Under the pieces are notes generated by a model, which did no database searches, was not told where the DNA came from, and saw nothing but the letters and a program-made list of their open reading frames with translations. DNA of 64,000 nucleotides, from assembly GCF_000143415.4 (NCBI RefSeq), contig NW_003314359.1, positions 227,437 to 291,436 on the forward strand, in the 5' to 3' direction. Position numbers and translations under genes: made by a program. Origin of the DNA: Selaginella moellendorffii. Lineage: Eukaryota; Streptophyta; Lycopodiopsida; Selaginellales; Selaginellaceae. Below are positions 1 to 10,794 of this stretch, one piece after another. Positions within the stretch are counted from its first letter, which is position 1. Every line of letters starts with the position of its first letter.

Positions 1-2289
1 CATATATTTGAAGCTTTAAACTCATCAAGCAAAAAAAAGAAATTTTTGCCTGCAATTTTCAATAAGACCTAGATATTGATTGAGGGCAAACTTATAGAGA
101 AATCTGCAAGTCACTAGAAGATCAACACAAGAAACCATGGGCTTATGTCTATGAAATAGCTATGTTTTCAAATCCTCACCTATTACACTTTGGTGTATCC
201 AAAGTTACAGGGGTAAGATTAATACAGTTGAATGTCATATACAAGTCCCTTTTGCCAGCTGAATCACACCTGGACTCCACTCCCTACTGGCCAACATATC
301 CACTTCCTTACAGAATATGCTCCAGTAGCACTGGGTAAGCTTTGGCAAAAGTGCCCATCAATCATTCTTCTTGCTGTTATGAGCTTTGTCTTGAGCACAA
401 ATGCCTAGTTTCAGCTGATCCTTACAATTGTAAGTATCTGGAAATATCATCTAGCATTTTGACTTTCACATTCAGTTTTAGCTAGCATTTGACTAATAGA
501 TAGGTCAACATTGTCAACTCGATTGTCGAAGACTATCTTAAACATCGGATTGGCTCCCACATGTGGGGCACTCAACATGGGTGAAGTCAAATTCATGGAT
601 CCATCTAGAGGTTGTTCGTGTGCAACTTGGCGACAGATAACATACATACATGGGATAAAGTTCCTGCAAAACCCTGTGATTGAAAGAGCTACTAAATATA
701 CAATAGATGACAATTTCTAATTGGCTATGATGAATTAGGTAAATATTCTATGTTCAAGTTTCATAAGTATTCATATTTTCATGTAAAAGTTAGTTCACTG
801 AACTGATAGTATGCTGACATCCTTAACTCCACGCACATTGACATGAACATTATGGGTAGAATTGTTGCTCACACTAGGATAAACATTGAGAACACTATAA
901 GTTCTACCATCATGAATACCATGGAAAAATGCTTAGGCATCCTGATATATCACATCCCTACTTCAAGGTTAGTAAATAACTTCCAAGGGGTTATTCCTTT
1001 TCTTGAACCTCTTGTTTCAGGTCTACTGTATCTGTTGATCAACACATGAAAGTAAAACAATTGATATTTCTGGAGGTATTGCTTGTTGATTTGTCCTCCC
1101 AACGCTACATTAACTTTTGTTGACTCATTTGTAGAATTCAACATGCGAAAATTTAAACCCAGAGACAGTGTCATAGATCAGCTCACCCCCAACGCGACAC
1201 ATACTGCAGTGTGCGGTGTTGAATGCATGTTTAATCCTAAGTAACTGACAGCTAGTTTCAGCCATAACATTGCTAAGCACAAACCCATCACTTCGAAGAA
1301 CAAATTTCTTCCGAAAGCTGAAGAGATGTTTGCTCCATAATATTGTCATGAAGAATGCGTAATAAACAACCAATGTTGATGTGGCGCTCCACGTGGGTTG
1401 GCAGCGCGCTACGTCATCGGCTACCATTTCTTAAGTTGTTTGGGCAGATCTTTCTCTTGAAAATGCTTTGTTGATTCTCCGAGAAATCACTTTTTTGTAG
1501 ATCTGTTGCACCAAAGAGCAAGCGATACAAGACTAACCCAGCAAGCTGGACGCCGAATTCCGCACTGGGAGCTCGATCAAGGACCGCGACAACCTGTGGC
1601 GCGGGCAACAAGAGCAGCTCCCAATCGAAGCAATGACCAGGGAAACACTTTTATAGCTCATTGATCCGGGAGGTGCTGGGACAGGAAGCGCTTCTACAAC
1701 TCGTGCATCGGGGAATCGAGAGATTTCTCCAGAGATTTCTCGCTGGTGCTCGCGGCATTCAAGGCTTGCAGCTGGTGCCTCGGGCGGTGCTCAATGTTTC
1801 TTTTTGGTTGTTACATCGGCAGATGGAGCTTGTGATTCCCAAGTTAGGGCGGATGAAAAAGCGCATTCGGAGCCTTTTTCTGCGGAGAAGCATTAGCACA
1901 GCAATCACGCAGGGCCGATTGTTTGCGCCACTAGGTAATGTTGATATTAACTTCGCTTTTTGCATTGCATGGTTTGGCACAATGGATGAAAATGGAAAAC
2001 CAAGAAGCTTGAATGGATTAAAGTACCATAATTGGGGAGTAAACGATGGTCAAGCAGGGCACAGAGCTCATGGAACATGGATCCTAGGGCAAGCGGCGCA
2101 CTGCGGGATCGCTCATCCATTCACGAGGTAAGAATCATCTTTAGCTTGGGTGGATTTGGCGCTGGAGTGTCTTGTTTAGCTCACTCTAGGAGAAACCATT
2201 CGGTCTCTCTTGCGACTTCTTTTGCTTAAGACGCGCTCATATTTTTCTTTCCTTCTCTTGTGTAGCTTAAAAAAAAATGGAAGACTCTG
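1..2289. other. Region downstream of MFS-1, no supported gene
   Basis: Mostly noncoding-looking sequence shared with unit B (8453-10794) and, inverted, with unit C (14967-16965). Several ORFs of 65-156 codons exist on both strands (for example 1125-1427 minus, 1414-1611 minus, 1661-2131 plus), but none matches a family I know. The plus ORF at 1661-2131 is frame-disrupted in unit C, which argues against coding. The two minus ORFs are one continuous 150-codon frame in unit C and are listed there. Confidence 0.6.
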
Positions 2290-3993
2290 CTAGCATGCAT
2301 CGTCAACAACAGCAGCAACTTTTCTCGTCAAGCTGGGCCTCACCTCCGCACTGTAGAACTTGGCGGACCTCAAGCTGAGAGCCACGGCGATGGCACACCC
2401 AAACAAACAGGTGGCGCCCATGACGAAGAACGTTTCCCTGTAGCACTTGGCACCGTCGCACAAGAGCGAGGCCTCCAGCGTGTCAGGGCCCCGGTATCTC
2501 CTGGCTTGCCGATCGTAGAACACACCCGCAACTTCCACCGACAGGACATACGTCCCAATCCCCTTTGCAACGTTTGGGAAGCTCTGGAGAACTCCATAGT
2601 GCTTGAGCCCGAAGATCTCCGCGATGATGGTCGACAGCACCGCCCACTGGCCTCCGGTGGCGAGCCCGATGATGGTGGAGCCGATGTACAGCGCGCCGGG
2701 AAGGCCCAAGGCGATGAGCAAGTTGCCGAGCGCTAGAAAGCCGACCACCGCAGCGAACACGAACGGCCGTCCAATGCCAAACTTGTGGAGGAGTATCTCG
2801 GACACGAAGCCGCAACCGATTGCTCCCAGGAAGTCCCAGAGGTTGAGGAGAGCCACGAAGATGTTCATCCTTGCGGTGGAGTATCCCAGGGAGGCGCTCA
2901 GCTGGCCCAAGTTGTTGTAGAAGGTGGACACGGTTCCCAGGCCGCAGGAAGTCGCGATGAGCATGAGCCACATATCGATGCTCAGCAAGGCGTGGACGAG
3001 TCTGTAGTCCTTCCCTCTCGCTGGAACTTGGAACCATCTGTGGATGCCAGCGCCGGAAGCTTGAGAAGGAGAATGGTCGACGACTTGCAGAGAAATAGGC
3101 GTGGAATTCATATCCGCGAGCTGAGCTTCAGAGTTATGAGATGGCGGTATGCTTTCGACAGCACCAGCACTGTTCGAATGTGATCGAATCTTAGCTCGGA
3201 CAACCAGAGCAACTGGAAGTAGGACGATGAGCAGCATCAAACCAAAGAACACCAAAGGCACCGAGTCTGGAAGCCTGCTTGTCATGCTCCCCTCGATGAC
3301 TGTGATGACGAGGAGATAGGCAGCTAAGGCAAAGGTGGTGACGAGGAACGAGCGGAGAATGGACTTGTCGCTGGACTTCTCGATGACAGGCACGGGCCCG
3401 AGGAAGAGGCCAAGCAGCAGATACAGGAACGTCGGTAGCAGCCCCAGGAAGAGCAGAAAGGAGCGAGCGTGGAACTGGAAGAAAGTCTGGAACACAACCG
3501 CGAATGCGGTTGCTCCCAGGCCATTGCTGCCGTCGAGCAAGCTCAGCAGCATCCCCTGGTGGTGTTTCGGGAAGTTTGTGGCACAGGTGGTCAGAACAGC
3601 CGTGACTGCAAAGCCTACAGAGGCGCCGACGAGAAACATATAGAAGCTCATTTGCCATGCCGGTGGACGAGCAATCTGGTGAGTGATGGCGAGCCAGGCC
3701 ATGGTGTAGCCGAACAGGTTGAGCAATGCGGAGACGAACATGGTGAGACGGGGGCCGACTCTCGCATTGAGCAAACCGGCCAGGAAAGCCATGCTAGTGC
3801 CGAGATCCTTGAAGAAGCTGATGGTATTGACGGACTCTTGCTTGTAATGCAGGGAGATTTTGAGCTCCTGTGAGAACAAGCTGAAGCTGGTGAGCGTGCC
3901 TCCGGTGATTGCTATCAAGTAGAAGCCCGAGACTGCGACGATCCAGCGATTGCTAGCGATGGAGAAGAGTTCCTTGGCCATTGCTAGCGCCAT
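2290..3993 (-). CDS. Nodulin-like MFS transporter, copy 1 (MFS-1)
   Basis: Single-exon gene for a predicted 567-aa membrane carrier starting at the ATG complement of 3993 (a longer frame to 4017 would need GTG). The N-terminal half, with a WIVAVSGFYLI first helix, a KQESVNTISFFKDLG segment and repeated small-residue helices, is typical of the plant Nodulin-like/MFS family (PF06813 type). About 12 membrane segments are split by a hydrophilic loop around residues 275-340, and the usual length is 550-600 aa. It should sit in a cellular membrane and move a small solute; the substrate cannot be inferred. It is transcribed away from the 2OGD gene, sharing the 3994-4535 promoter. It differs from MFS-2 at only a few residues, mostly in one loop near residue 235, so the duplication is recent. 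Confidence 0.88.
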   Translation of the reverse strand: MALAMAKELFSIASNRWIVAVSGFYLIAITGGTLTSFSLFSQELKISLHYKQESVNTISFFKDLGTSMAFLAGLLNARVGPRLTMFVSALLNLFGYTMAWLAITHQIARPPAWQMSFYMFLVGASVGFAVTAVLTTCATNFPKHHQGMLLSLLDGSNGLGATAFAVVFQTFFQFHARSFLLFLGLLPTFLYLLLGLFLGPVPVIEKSSDKSILRSFLVTTFALAAYLLVITVIEGSMTSRLPDSVPLVFFGLMLLIVLLPVALVVRAKIRSHSNSAGAVESIPPSHNSEAQLADMNSTPISLQVVDHSPSQASGAGIHRWFQVPARGKDYRLVHALLSIDMWLMLIATSCGLGTVSTFYNNLGQLSASLGYSTARMNIFVALLNLWDFLGAIGCGFVSEILLHKFGIGRPFVFAAVVGFLALGNLLIALGLPGALYIGSTIIGLATGGQWAVLSTIIAEIFGLKHYGVLQSFPNVAKGIGTYVLSVEVAGVFYDRQARRYRGPDTLEASLLCDGAKCYRETFFVMGATCLFGCAIAVALSLRSAKFYSAEVRPSLTRKVAAVVDDAC

Positions 3994-4241
3994 TGCTGCC
4001 AGCTTTGTGGACCGCACAAGGTAACGAGAAAGCTCTTCAGAATCATGGTTTTCATGCCTTTATATCTTGTTATAATTGCAGTCCATGTGACGCTCTGACT
4101 CGAGCCGTCGCTTGCTCTTTGAAATGGCAAGCTTCTTCAAGCAGAGAGTTTAACATAAACTTGGCAATAACGTAGTTTCGTGGCTAAGTTTTCTATGCGC
4201 AGGTCAACTAAGTTGAGCGTTGACTGCATTTTCCATACCAG

Positions 4242-4291
4242 TGACAGATTAGCGTCCGCATTTGGCCCCAGATGCGAACGCTAATCTGTCA
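4242..4291. repeat. Conserved promoter hairpin, unit A
   Basis: Inverted repeat with 20-nt arms (4242-4261 and 4272-4291), one mismatch and a 10-nt loop. Units B and C keep a 16-nt perfect version after losing two bases of the right arm. It lies about 120 bp upstream of the 2OGD TATA box. Confidence 0.85.
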
Positions 4292-4408
4292 TTGAGGCGG
4301 AAAAGTCTACAAATTGGTCTTGAATGGAGGCGGATCCATGGAAAGTTCGTGCAAATCGTAACGATCTTAAATTCGTACTGCCAAATAGAAATCTTAGTTT
4401 TTTGCAAC

Positions 4409-4416
4409 TATATAAG
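4409..4416 (+). promoter_or_regulatory. TATA box of the 2OGD-AlaX gene
   Basis: TATATAAG, 120 bp upstream of the ATG at 4536, identical in the three units. Confidence 0.75.
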
Positions 4417-4535
4417 CAGGGCACTGGAAGGACACTGATATCCGCATCTCAAAGTTGAGAAAGCCTAGCATCCAAGCATACATTTCCATTTCCATCTTTC
4501 GTCTTCCAAGCTTTCTTGCTTACACAGTCCCATCC

Positions 4536-6848
4536 ATGGCTGGCATCAAGGCATTTGTTGACAGCTGCAACGGGACACTGTCGAGCGTTCCAGAGAGATA
4601 CATGATGCCGAATGGAGCTGCCGATGTCTCCCGGTACGCGGTGCTGCCGATAGTCGATGTGGCGAGCGAGAGCTTCGAGAGGGATCTCGTTGACGCTTGC
4701 ACAAAGTACGGAATGTTCTACGTAAGTTTTGATGAGGTGTCTTTTTCCTGTAGTACATGTTTGCTAAGTTGTTGTTCTTCTGACTTGCAGCTCAAGAACC
4801 ACGGAATTCACACCGAGGATGTGATGAGGTGCGCTCTCGAGTTCTTCAACTCGCCCAGCGAGGACAAGATGCGGTACTACACCGAGGAGATCTTCACACC
4901 CGTCCGCTACTGCACCAGCATGATGCCTTCGAAAGAAGAGAAGCTCGAGTGGCACGACCACCTCCAGATGTGGCTCAAGGAAGAGTCCCTCGGAGCGCAC
5001 CCCTGGCCCGCGTTCCCAGCCAGCTACAAGTCAGTTTCTCGCTCCTTGATTATGGTATTGCTCTAGATTGCTGACGCTCTATATGCAACAGGGACGTTGG
5101 ATCCGAGTACGCCAGAAACATCTTCAAGCTCGGGAAGAGGATGCTGTTGGTCATGTCCGAGGGACTTGGCCTCCGCTCAAACCGTCTTCTGGAAGCATTC
5201 GCAGAGATGGTTCTTCTGACGAGAGCAAACTTCTATCCGGCTTGCCCAAACCCGAGGCAGGCCTTGGGCATGGAAGGCCACACCGACAGCGGCGGCCTCA
5301 CGTTTGTGCTCCAGGATGGAGTCGGGGGATTGCAGCTGAAGCAAGGCGAGGATTGGTACAACGTGAAGCCACTCGAGGGAATGCTGGTGGTCAACATGGG
5401 CGATCAGCTAGAGGTACGAGCAGTCGAAAAGTTTGTGGAATGATCCTAATGTTGTCCTTGGTTGGTGATCTCAGAAGCTGAGCAATGGGAGGTACAAGAG
5501 CATATTGCACAGGGTGATGGTGAACTCGAAGAGTTCGAGGCTGTCCGTCGGGGCGTTCCTGGGGCCGTCACTGGATGCGGAGATCAGCCCCATTCCAGAG
5601 CTGGTGAGCCAGGAGAGTCCGGCAAAGTACCGCAGCAGGACTTACAGGGACTACATGCCCACCAAGCTCTCGTATTTCGACAATATGCGGCAGCTCCAAG
5701 CAACAGCCAAGGTGCTCTCCATCACAAAGGTAGCGAGTGAGTTTTCTAGCTAGGATGTTTAGATGAAGTCCTCTCCTCATTCTCCAGGATTCTGAGCGAG
5801 TAGCCATTGTTTCGGATCGGACAATCTTGTATCCTCAAGGAGGTGGACAGCCCGGGGACAGAGGCTCCATTTCGAGCTTGAATGGAGACACTACATTCCA
5901 AGTTCAGGACACAAGGATGAAGAATGGAGTTGTAAGTTTTCGTTGTGTTTCTTCTCAGAGGATTTACTGCTTCACTCTTGTGCTGTCTGTAGGTCTATCA
6001 CTATGGTGTCTTTGAGCCATCAGACTCTACTTTCGAAGCTGGCCAGGAAGTCAGCCTGAGAGTTGAGTCGCAACGCAGGGAATTACACTCAAGGTGCAAC
6101 ACAATCTACAAGCAAACCAGTACCTATCCAGTTTTTCTTTCTTTATTTTTTCGAGAACAGGTTGCACACCGCGGGGCACTTGATAGATGTATGCATGAAA
6201 CTTGTGGGACGGACTTTGGAGCCGGCAAAAGGAAACCATTCTCCAGAGGGGTATGACTTTCGATTCTCAACTTTACACTTTGCAAAGCTTTTCTTTCCGG
6301 GATAGAGCTTTTGTCGAGTACATAGGAGCAATTCCGAGCGGTGAGATAGAGTCGACTCGTGTTGCCCTGCAGAAAGAAATTGATCGTTTGATAGCAAGTG
6401 GTGCTTCGGTGAGTTGTGCTATGCCGATGCTTTGTGTTTGTTCTTATTCTTTTTGGTGCCAGTGTATTTATTCGTGCTAGTACTACAGGTAAATGCATCT
6501 GTGCTACCTTATGACGAGGCTGCTGGCTTGTGCGGCGGGAGCCTTCCCGATTACATATCCAAGGTATACACTATGAATTGGATACAACTTATGATCTTTG
6601 TATCTGACCTCCAATGTTCAAATGCCACAGGATAGCAGTCCCAGAATCGTGAGGATCGGAGATCACACGGGATGCCCCTGCGGTGGCACTCATGTCGACG
6701 ATGTTAGCTCACTCACGGGCTTGAAAGTAAGCGACTTCGAAAGAAAGAGCGTCAAGAGGTTTTGAGCTTACATATGTTGCGCGCTTCACAGGTGACGCAG
6801 ATCAGAGTGAAAAAAGGAGTGACAAAAGTTAGCTACACGCTGAAATGA
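4536..6848 (+). CDS. Fused 2OG-Fe(II) dioxygenase / AlaX alanyl-tRNA editing protein
   Basis: Eleven exons read in frame: 4536-4721, 4791-5029, 5092-5413, 5475-5729, 5788-5931, 5993-6093, 6161-6250, 6306-6408, 6489-6563, 6631-6726, 6792-6848. They give 1668 nt, 555 aa, and every intron is GT-AG. Residues 1-310 are a plant DOXC-type dioxygenase with Fe ligands H205, D207 and H261 and the 2OG-binding R271-x-S273. Residues 311-555 are an AlaX-type editing domain with the HTAGH motif (H418, H422) and the CGGTH motif near residues 522-526. The junction is at codon 310/311: ATG of the 2OGD is followed directly by the CCC-ACC-AAG of AlaX. Compared with unit C, the last 16 residues of the 2OGD and the first 11 of AlaX are gone. 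If intron 4 is retained, translation stops at 5753. The family roles are oxidation of a small metabolite and hydrolysis of mischarged tRNA-Ala; together they make no known enzyme, so this may be an accident of deletion. Gene structure is strong; function of the fusion is unknown. Confidence 0.8.
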
Positions 6849-7384
6849 TCAGAAGCAACCGGCAAGATGTTTCGGAGATATTTGAATCGTGTTACAGTAA
6901 GCTCTGTGCGGTTTCGTGTCATGGTTTCTTGTGTTGATCTTCTCGTGACTTGCAGATTTCTCTATGATTCTCGAGAGCTTCGCCCTTGATCAATATCTCC
7001 TCCGGGTTTCAGGTCTTGCTGAAAACCGCAGAGATATTTCTCTCAGTTCGCTATTGATGCTCACAAAATCAGATTTTAAGTACTTTTGCTGATAGATGGC
7101 ATTGTGATTCATAGTGTCGGACTTACTTGATCTGCCGTGCAATGACGCAGGCACCGACGCACCAAAAGCACTCTGTGAGATCTAAAAGAAATGGAAAGAC
7201 AGAGAGTGGACACCTGCTGGAAAAGACTAGTCGCTAGTGCGTTTCGCTCAATTGCTTTTCGTGTGTTTGGATAGCAAGCCTGCTACTTTTTACTCCACAG
7301 TTCTTACGATGAATATAATTCCTTGTGATAGTCATACACAAGCATCATTCTGGGTATAATCGTGCAATTCTATATTAAACCATA
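6849..7384. other. Downstream flank of the fusion gene
   Basis: Nearly identical to 21905-22438 in unit C and contains no ORF I can support. Similarity ends at 7383, where a gypsy fragment begins; in unit C the sequence instead continues into unique DNA. Confidence 0.6.
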
Positions 7385-8470
7385 TAATCATCCCAATCCG
7401 AATGCTGAAAGTTCATATACTTCGCGATCATCCTTTTGAACATTCGAATGAATTGTTCCACAAGACTATCTGATTGTGGATGATAAGCACTCGTGAAAGT
7501 GTGGCGTATCCCCAACTGAGATGTCAAAACATAAAATGCTTTAGCCATAAATGTGGGATCATTATCCTAAAGAATTTGCTCTGGATAAGAATGCTAGAAC
7601 ACCACTCGATTAAGGAGGAAGTATCTAACAACAGTTATAAAGGCACTAACAAAAGCACCAACTTCCACCCAATGAATCAAGTAATCAAAAGCAATAATAA
7701 TATCTCAGGTGAACAGCCTGAGGCGAGCTTATCAAAGGCTTTTCATGAACAGTGATGAAAATGCTGGAGGGATCGACATTACTAGCAATTGACCGTGGAA
7801 AAAGTCCCATAAGATCAAATGCCACCAACTCAAATGGAGAAATTGCAATTAACTCTAATGGTCCTTCTGGAGCACGAAGGAGAGTATTACAAACTTAACA
7901 CCAAACGCAATTATGCATATACTAGATAATATCACGTTGTATTTCTAGCTAATAGAAAAACCTATGTAGCTTGTCAGTTACACGACGATGTCCCATATGC
8001 CCACCTAAAACAAGAGAATTGTGGTAGGCATAGAGAAACCGCAAAATAAAGACAAAAGACACTACCAATTGTAAATGATCATCAGAATCCGTCCCCACAA
8101 AGTAAAGAAGGCCATTTTAAAGGCGATACTGAGAATGTAAATGTTAGAATGGCAAGTCATCAGCAAGTCATGTAGGATTCTCAAACCCATCTCGAATCCT
8201 TCGCATCCATAGCTCACGTTTTTTAGCCTCACAAACCTCATCAAGAAAATGTAGATTTTGCTCTGCACCTTGCGGACACTGAACGTCGAGTATAACAACC
8301 GTCAACAGCATAGAATCCTCGTTTAGAAAATTTACAGACGCCAAAACAATAAACTCATTAAAAACATAAAAGATAGTGGAAAAGGAAGAAGAGCTCGAGA
8401 AATGGCATTAGCATTAGCCATGAAACTCCCAAAGCAATTAACAACATCAAAATCATATATTTGAAGCTTT
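7385..8470 (-). mobile_element. Decayed Ty3/gypsy fragment (integrase region) at the unit A/B junction
   Basis: Aligns along its length with the integrase-to-RNase H part of the element at 33283-34225, same strand, with many substitutions and broken frames. Examples are the shared runs around 7395-7420 and the shared end near 8446. It ends at the first bases of unit B, so it sits at the duplication junction. Confidence 0.85.
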
Positions 8471-10794
8471 AAAATTTATCAAGCAAAAAAAAGAAATTTT
8501 TGCCTGCAATTTTCAATAAGACCTAGATATTGATTGAGGGCGAACTTATAGAGAAATCTGCAAGTCACTAGAAGATCAACACAAGAAACCATAACACAAA
8601 ACCACACGGGCTTATGTCTATGAAATAGCTATGTTGGTCGTATAGTTCAAATCCTCACCTATTATGCTTTGGTGTATCCAAAGTTACAGAGGTAAGATTA
8701 ATACAGTTGAATGTCATATATAAGTCCCTTTTGCCGGCTGAATCACACCTGGACTCCACTCCCTACTGGCCAACATATCCACTTCCTTACAGAATATGCT
8801 CCAGTAGCACTTGGTAAGCTTTGGCAAAAGTGCCCATCAATCATTCTTCTTGCTGTTATGAGCTTTGTCTTGAGCACAAATGCCTAGTTTCAGCTGATCC
8901 TTACAATTGTAAGTATCTGGAAATATCATCTAGCATTTTGACTTTCACATTCAGTTTTAGCTAGCATTTGACTAATAGATAGGTCAACATTGTCAACCCG
9001 ACTGTCGAAGACTATCTTAAACATCGGATTGGCTCCCACATGTGGGGCACTCAACATGGGTGAAGTCAAATTCATGGATCCATCTAGAGGTTGTTCGTGT
9101 GCAACTTGGCGAGCTATCAGATAACATACATACATGGGATAAAGTTCCTGCAAAACCCTGTGATTGAGCCATTCAGTGATCCTACTACAAGAGCTACTAA
9201 ATATACAATAGATGACAATTTCTAATTGGCTATGATGAATTAGGTAAATATTCTATGTTCAAGTTTCATAAGTATTCATATTTTCATGTAAAAGTTAGTT
9301 CACTGAACTGATAGTATGCTGACATCCTTAACTCCACGCACATTGACATGAACATTATGGGTAGAATTGTTGCTCACACTAGGATAAACATTGAGAACAT
9401 TATAAGTTCTACCATCATGAATACCATGGAAAAATGCTTAGGCATCCTGATATATCACATCCCTACTTCAAGGTTAGTAAATAACTTCCAAGGGGTTATT
9501 CCTTTTCTTGAACCTCTTGTTTCAGGTCTACTGTATCTGTTGATCAACACATGAAAGTAAAACAATTGATATTTCTGGAGGTATTGCTTGTTGATTTGTC
9601 CTCCCAACGCTACATTAACTTTCGTTGACTCATTTGTAGAATTCAACATGCGAAAATTTAAACCCAGAGACAGTGTCATAGATCAGCTCACCCCCAACGC
9701 GACACATACTGCAGTGTGCGGTGTTGAATGCATGTTTAATCCTAAGTAACTGACAGCTAGTTTCAGCCATAACATTGCTAAGCACAAACCCATCACTTCG
9801 AAGAACAAATTTCTTCCGAAAGCTGAAGAGATGTTTGCTCCATAATATTGTCATGAAGAATGCGTAATAAACAACCAATGTTGATGTGGCGCTCCACGTG
9901 GGTTGGCAGCGCGCTACGTCATCGGCTACCATTTCTTAAGTTGTTTGGGCAGATCTTTCTCTTGAAAATGCTTTGTTGATTCTCCGAGAAATCACTTTTT
10001 TGTAGATCTGTTGCACCAAAGAGCAAGCGATACAAGACTAACCCAGCAAGCTGGACGCCGAATTCCGCACTGGGAGCTCGATCAAGGACCGCGACAACCT
10101 GTGGCGCGGGCAACAAGAGCAGCTCCCAATCGAAGCAATGACCAGGGAAACACTTTTATAGCTCATTGATCCGGGAGGTGCTGGGACAGGAAGCGCTTCT
10201 ACAACTCGTGCATCGGGGAATCGAGAGATTTCTCCAGAGATTTCTCGCTGGTGCTCGCGGCATTCAAGGCTTGCAGCTGGTGCCTCGGGCGGTGCTCAAT
10301 GTTTCTTTTTGGTTGTTACATCGGCAGATGGAGCTTGTGATTCCCAAGTTAGGGCGGATGAAAAAGCGCATTCGGAGCCTTTTTCTGCGGAGAAGCATTA
10401 GCACAGCAATCACGCAGGGCCGATTGTTTGCGCCACTAGGTAATGTTGATATTAACTTCGCTTTTTGCATTGCATGGTTTGGCACAATGGATGAAAATGG
10501 AAAACCAAGAAGCTTGAATGGATTAAAGTACCATAATTGGGGAGTAAACGATGGTCAAGCAGGGCACAGAGCTCATGGAACATGGATCCTAGGGCAAGCG
10601 GCGCACTGCGGGATCGCTCATCCATTCACGAGGTAAGAATCATCTTTAGCTTGGGTGGATTTGGCGCTGGAGTGTCTTGTTTAGCTCACTCTAGGAGAAA
10701 CCATTCGGTCTCTCTTGCGACTTCTTTTGCTTAAGACGCGCTCATATTTTTCTTTCCTTCTCTTGTGTAGCTTAAAAAAAAATGGAAGACTCTG
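8453..10794. other. Region downstream of MFS-2, no supported gene
   Basis: Same content as 1-2289 with scattered substitutions and short indels. The unrecognised minus-strand ORFs (9630-9932, 9919-10116) are preserved. Confidence 0.6.

Larger units (their letters stand above)
3994..4535. promoter_or_regulatory. Shared divergent promoter, unit A
   Basis: This 542-bp interval separates two divergent start codons, MFS-1 (minus) and the 2OGD-AlaX gene (plus). It contains a TATA box toward the 2OGD (4409-4416), a TATA-like complement toward the MFS (about 4058-4066), a pair of TTGAC/GTCAA cores near 4203-4223, and the hairpin at 4242-4291. The same arrangement recurs in units B and C with few substitutions, which suggests co-regulation of the pair. 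No experimental support is visible. Confidence 0.7.
1..8452. repeat. Tandem segmental duplication, unit A
   Basis: First of three tandem copies of one locus. It holds MFS-1, the 2OGD-AlaX fusion and a decayed gypsy fragment at its right end. Positions 1-720 and 8453-9220 align almost base for base. The two MFS reading frames lie exactly 8505 bp apart. The first ~20 bases already match the end of the gypsy fragment that also lies just before unit B, so the true left boundary is probably outside the window. Confidence 0.9.

Noticed and set aside
1661-2131. 156-codon plus ORF downstream of MFS-1 (and 10166-10636)
   Set aside because: No recognisable domain, and the matching part of unit C is frameshifted and shortened, so there is no sign of selection for a protein.
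2483-3037. Long minus-strand and plus-strand ORFs within the MFS genes
   Set aside because: They are other-frame shadows of a GC-rich membrane-protein gene. They recur in all units only because the MFS does.
3994-4017. MFS-1 start at 4017
   Set aside because: That codon is GTG on the minus strand; the first ATG is at 3993, eight codons in.
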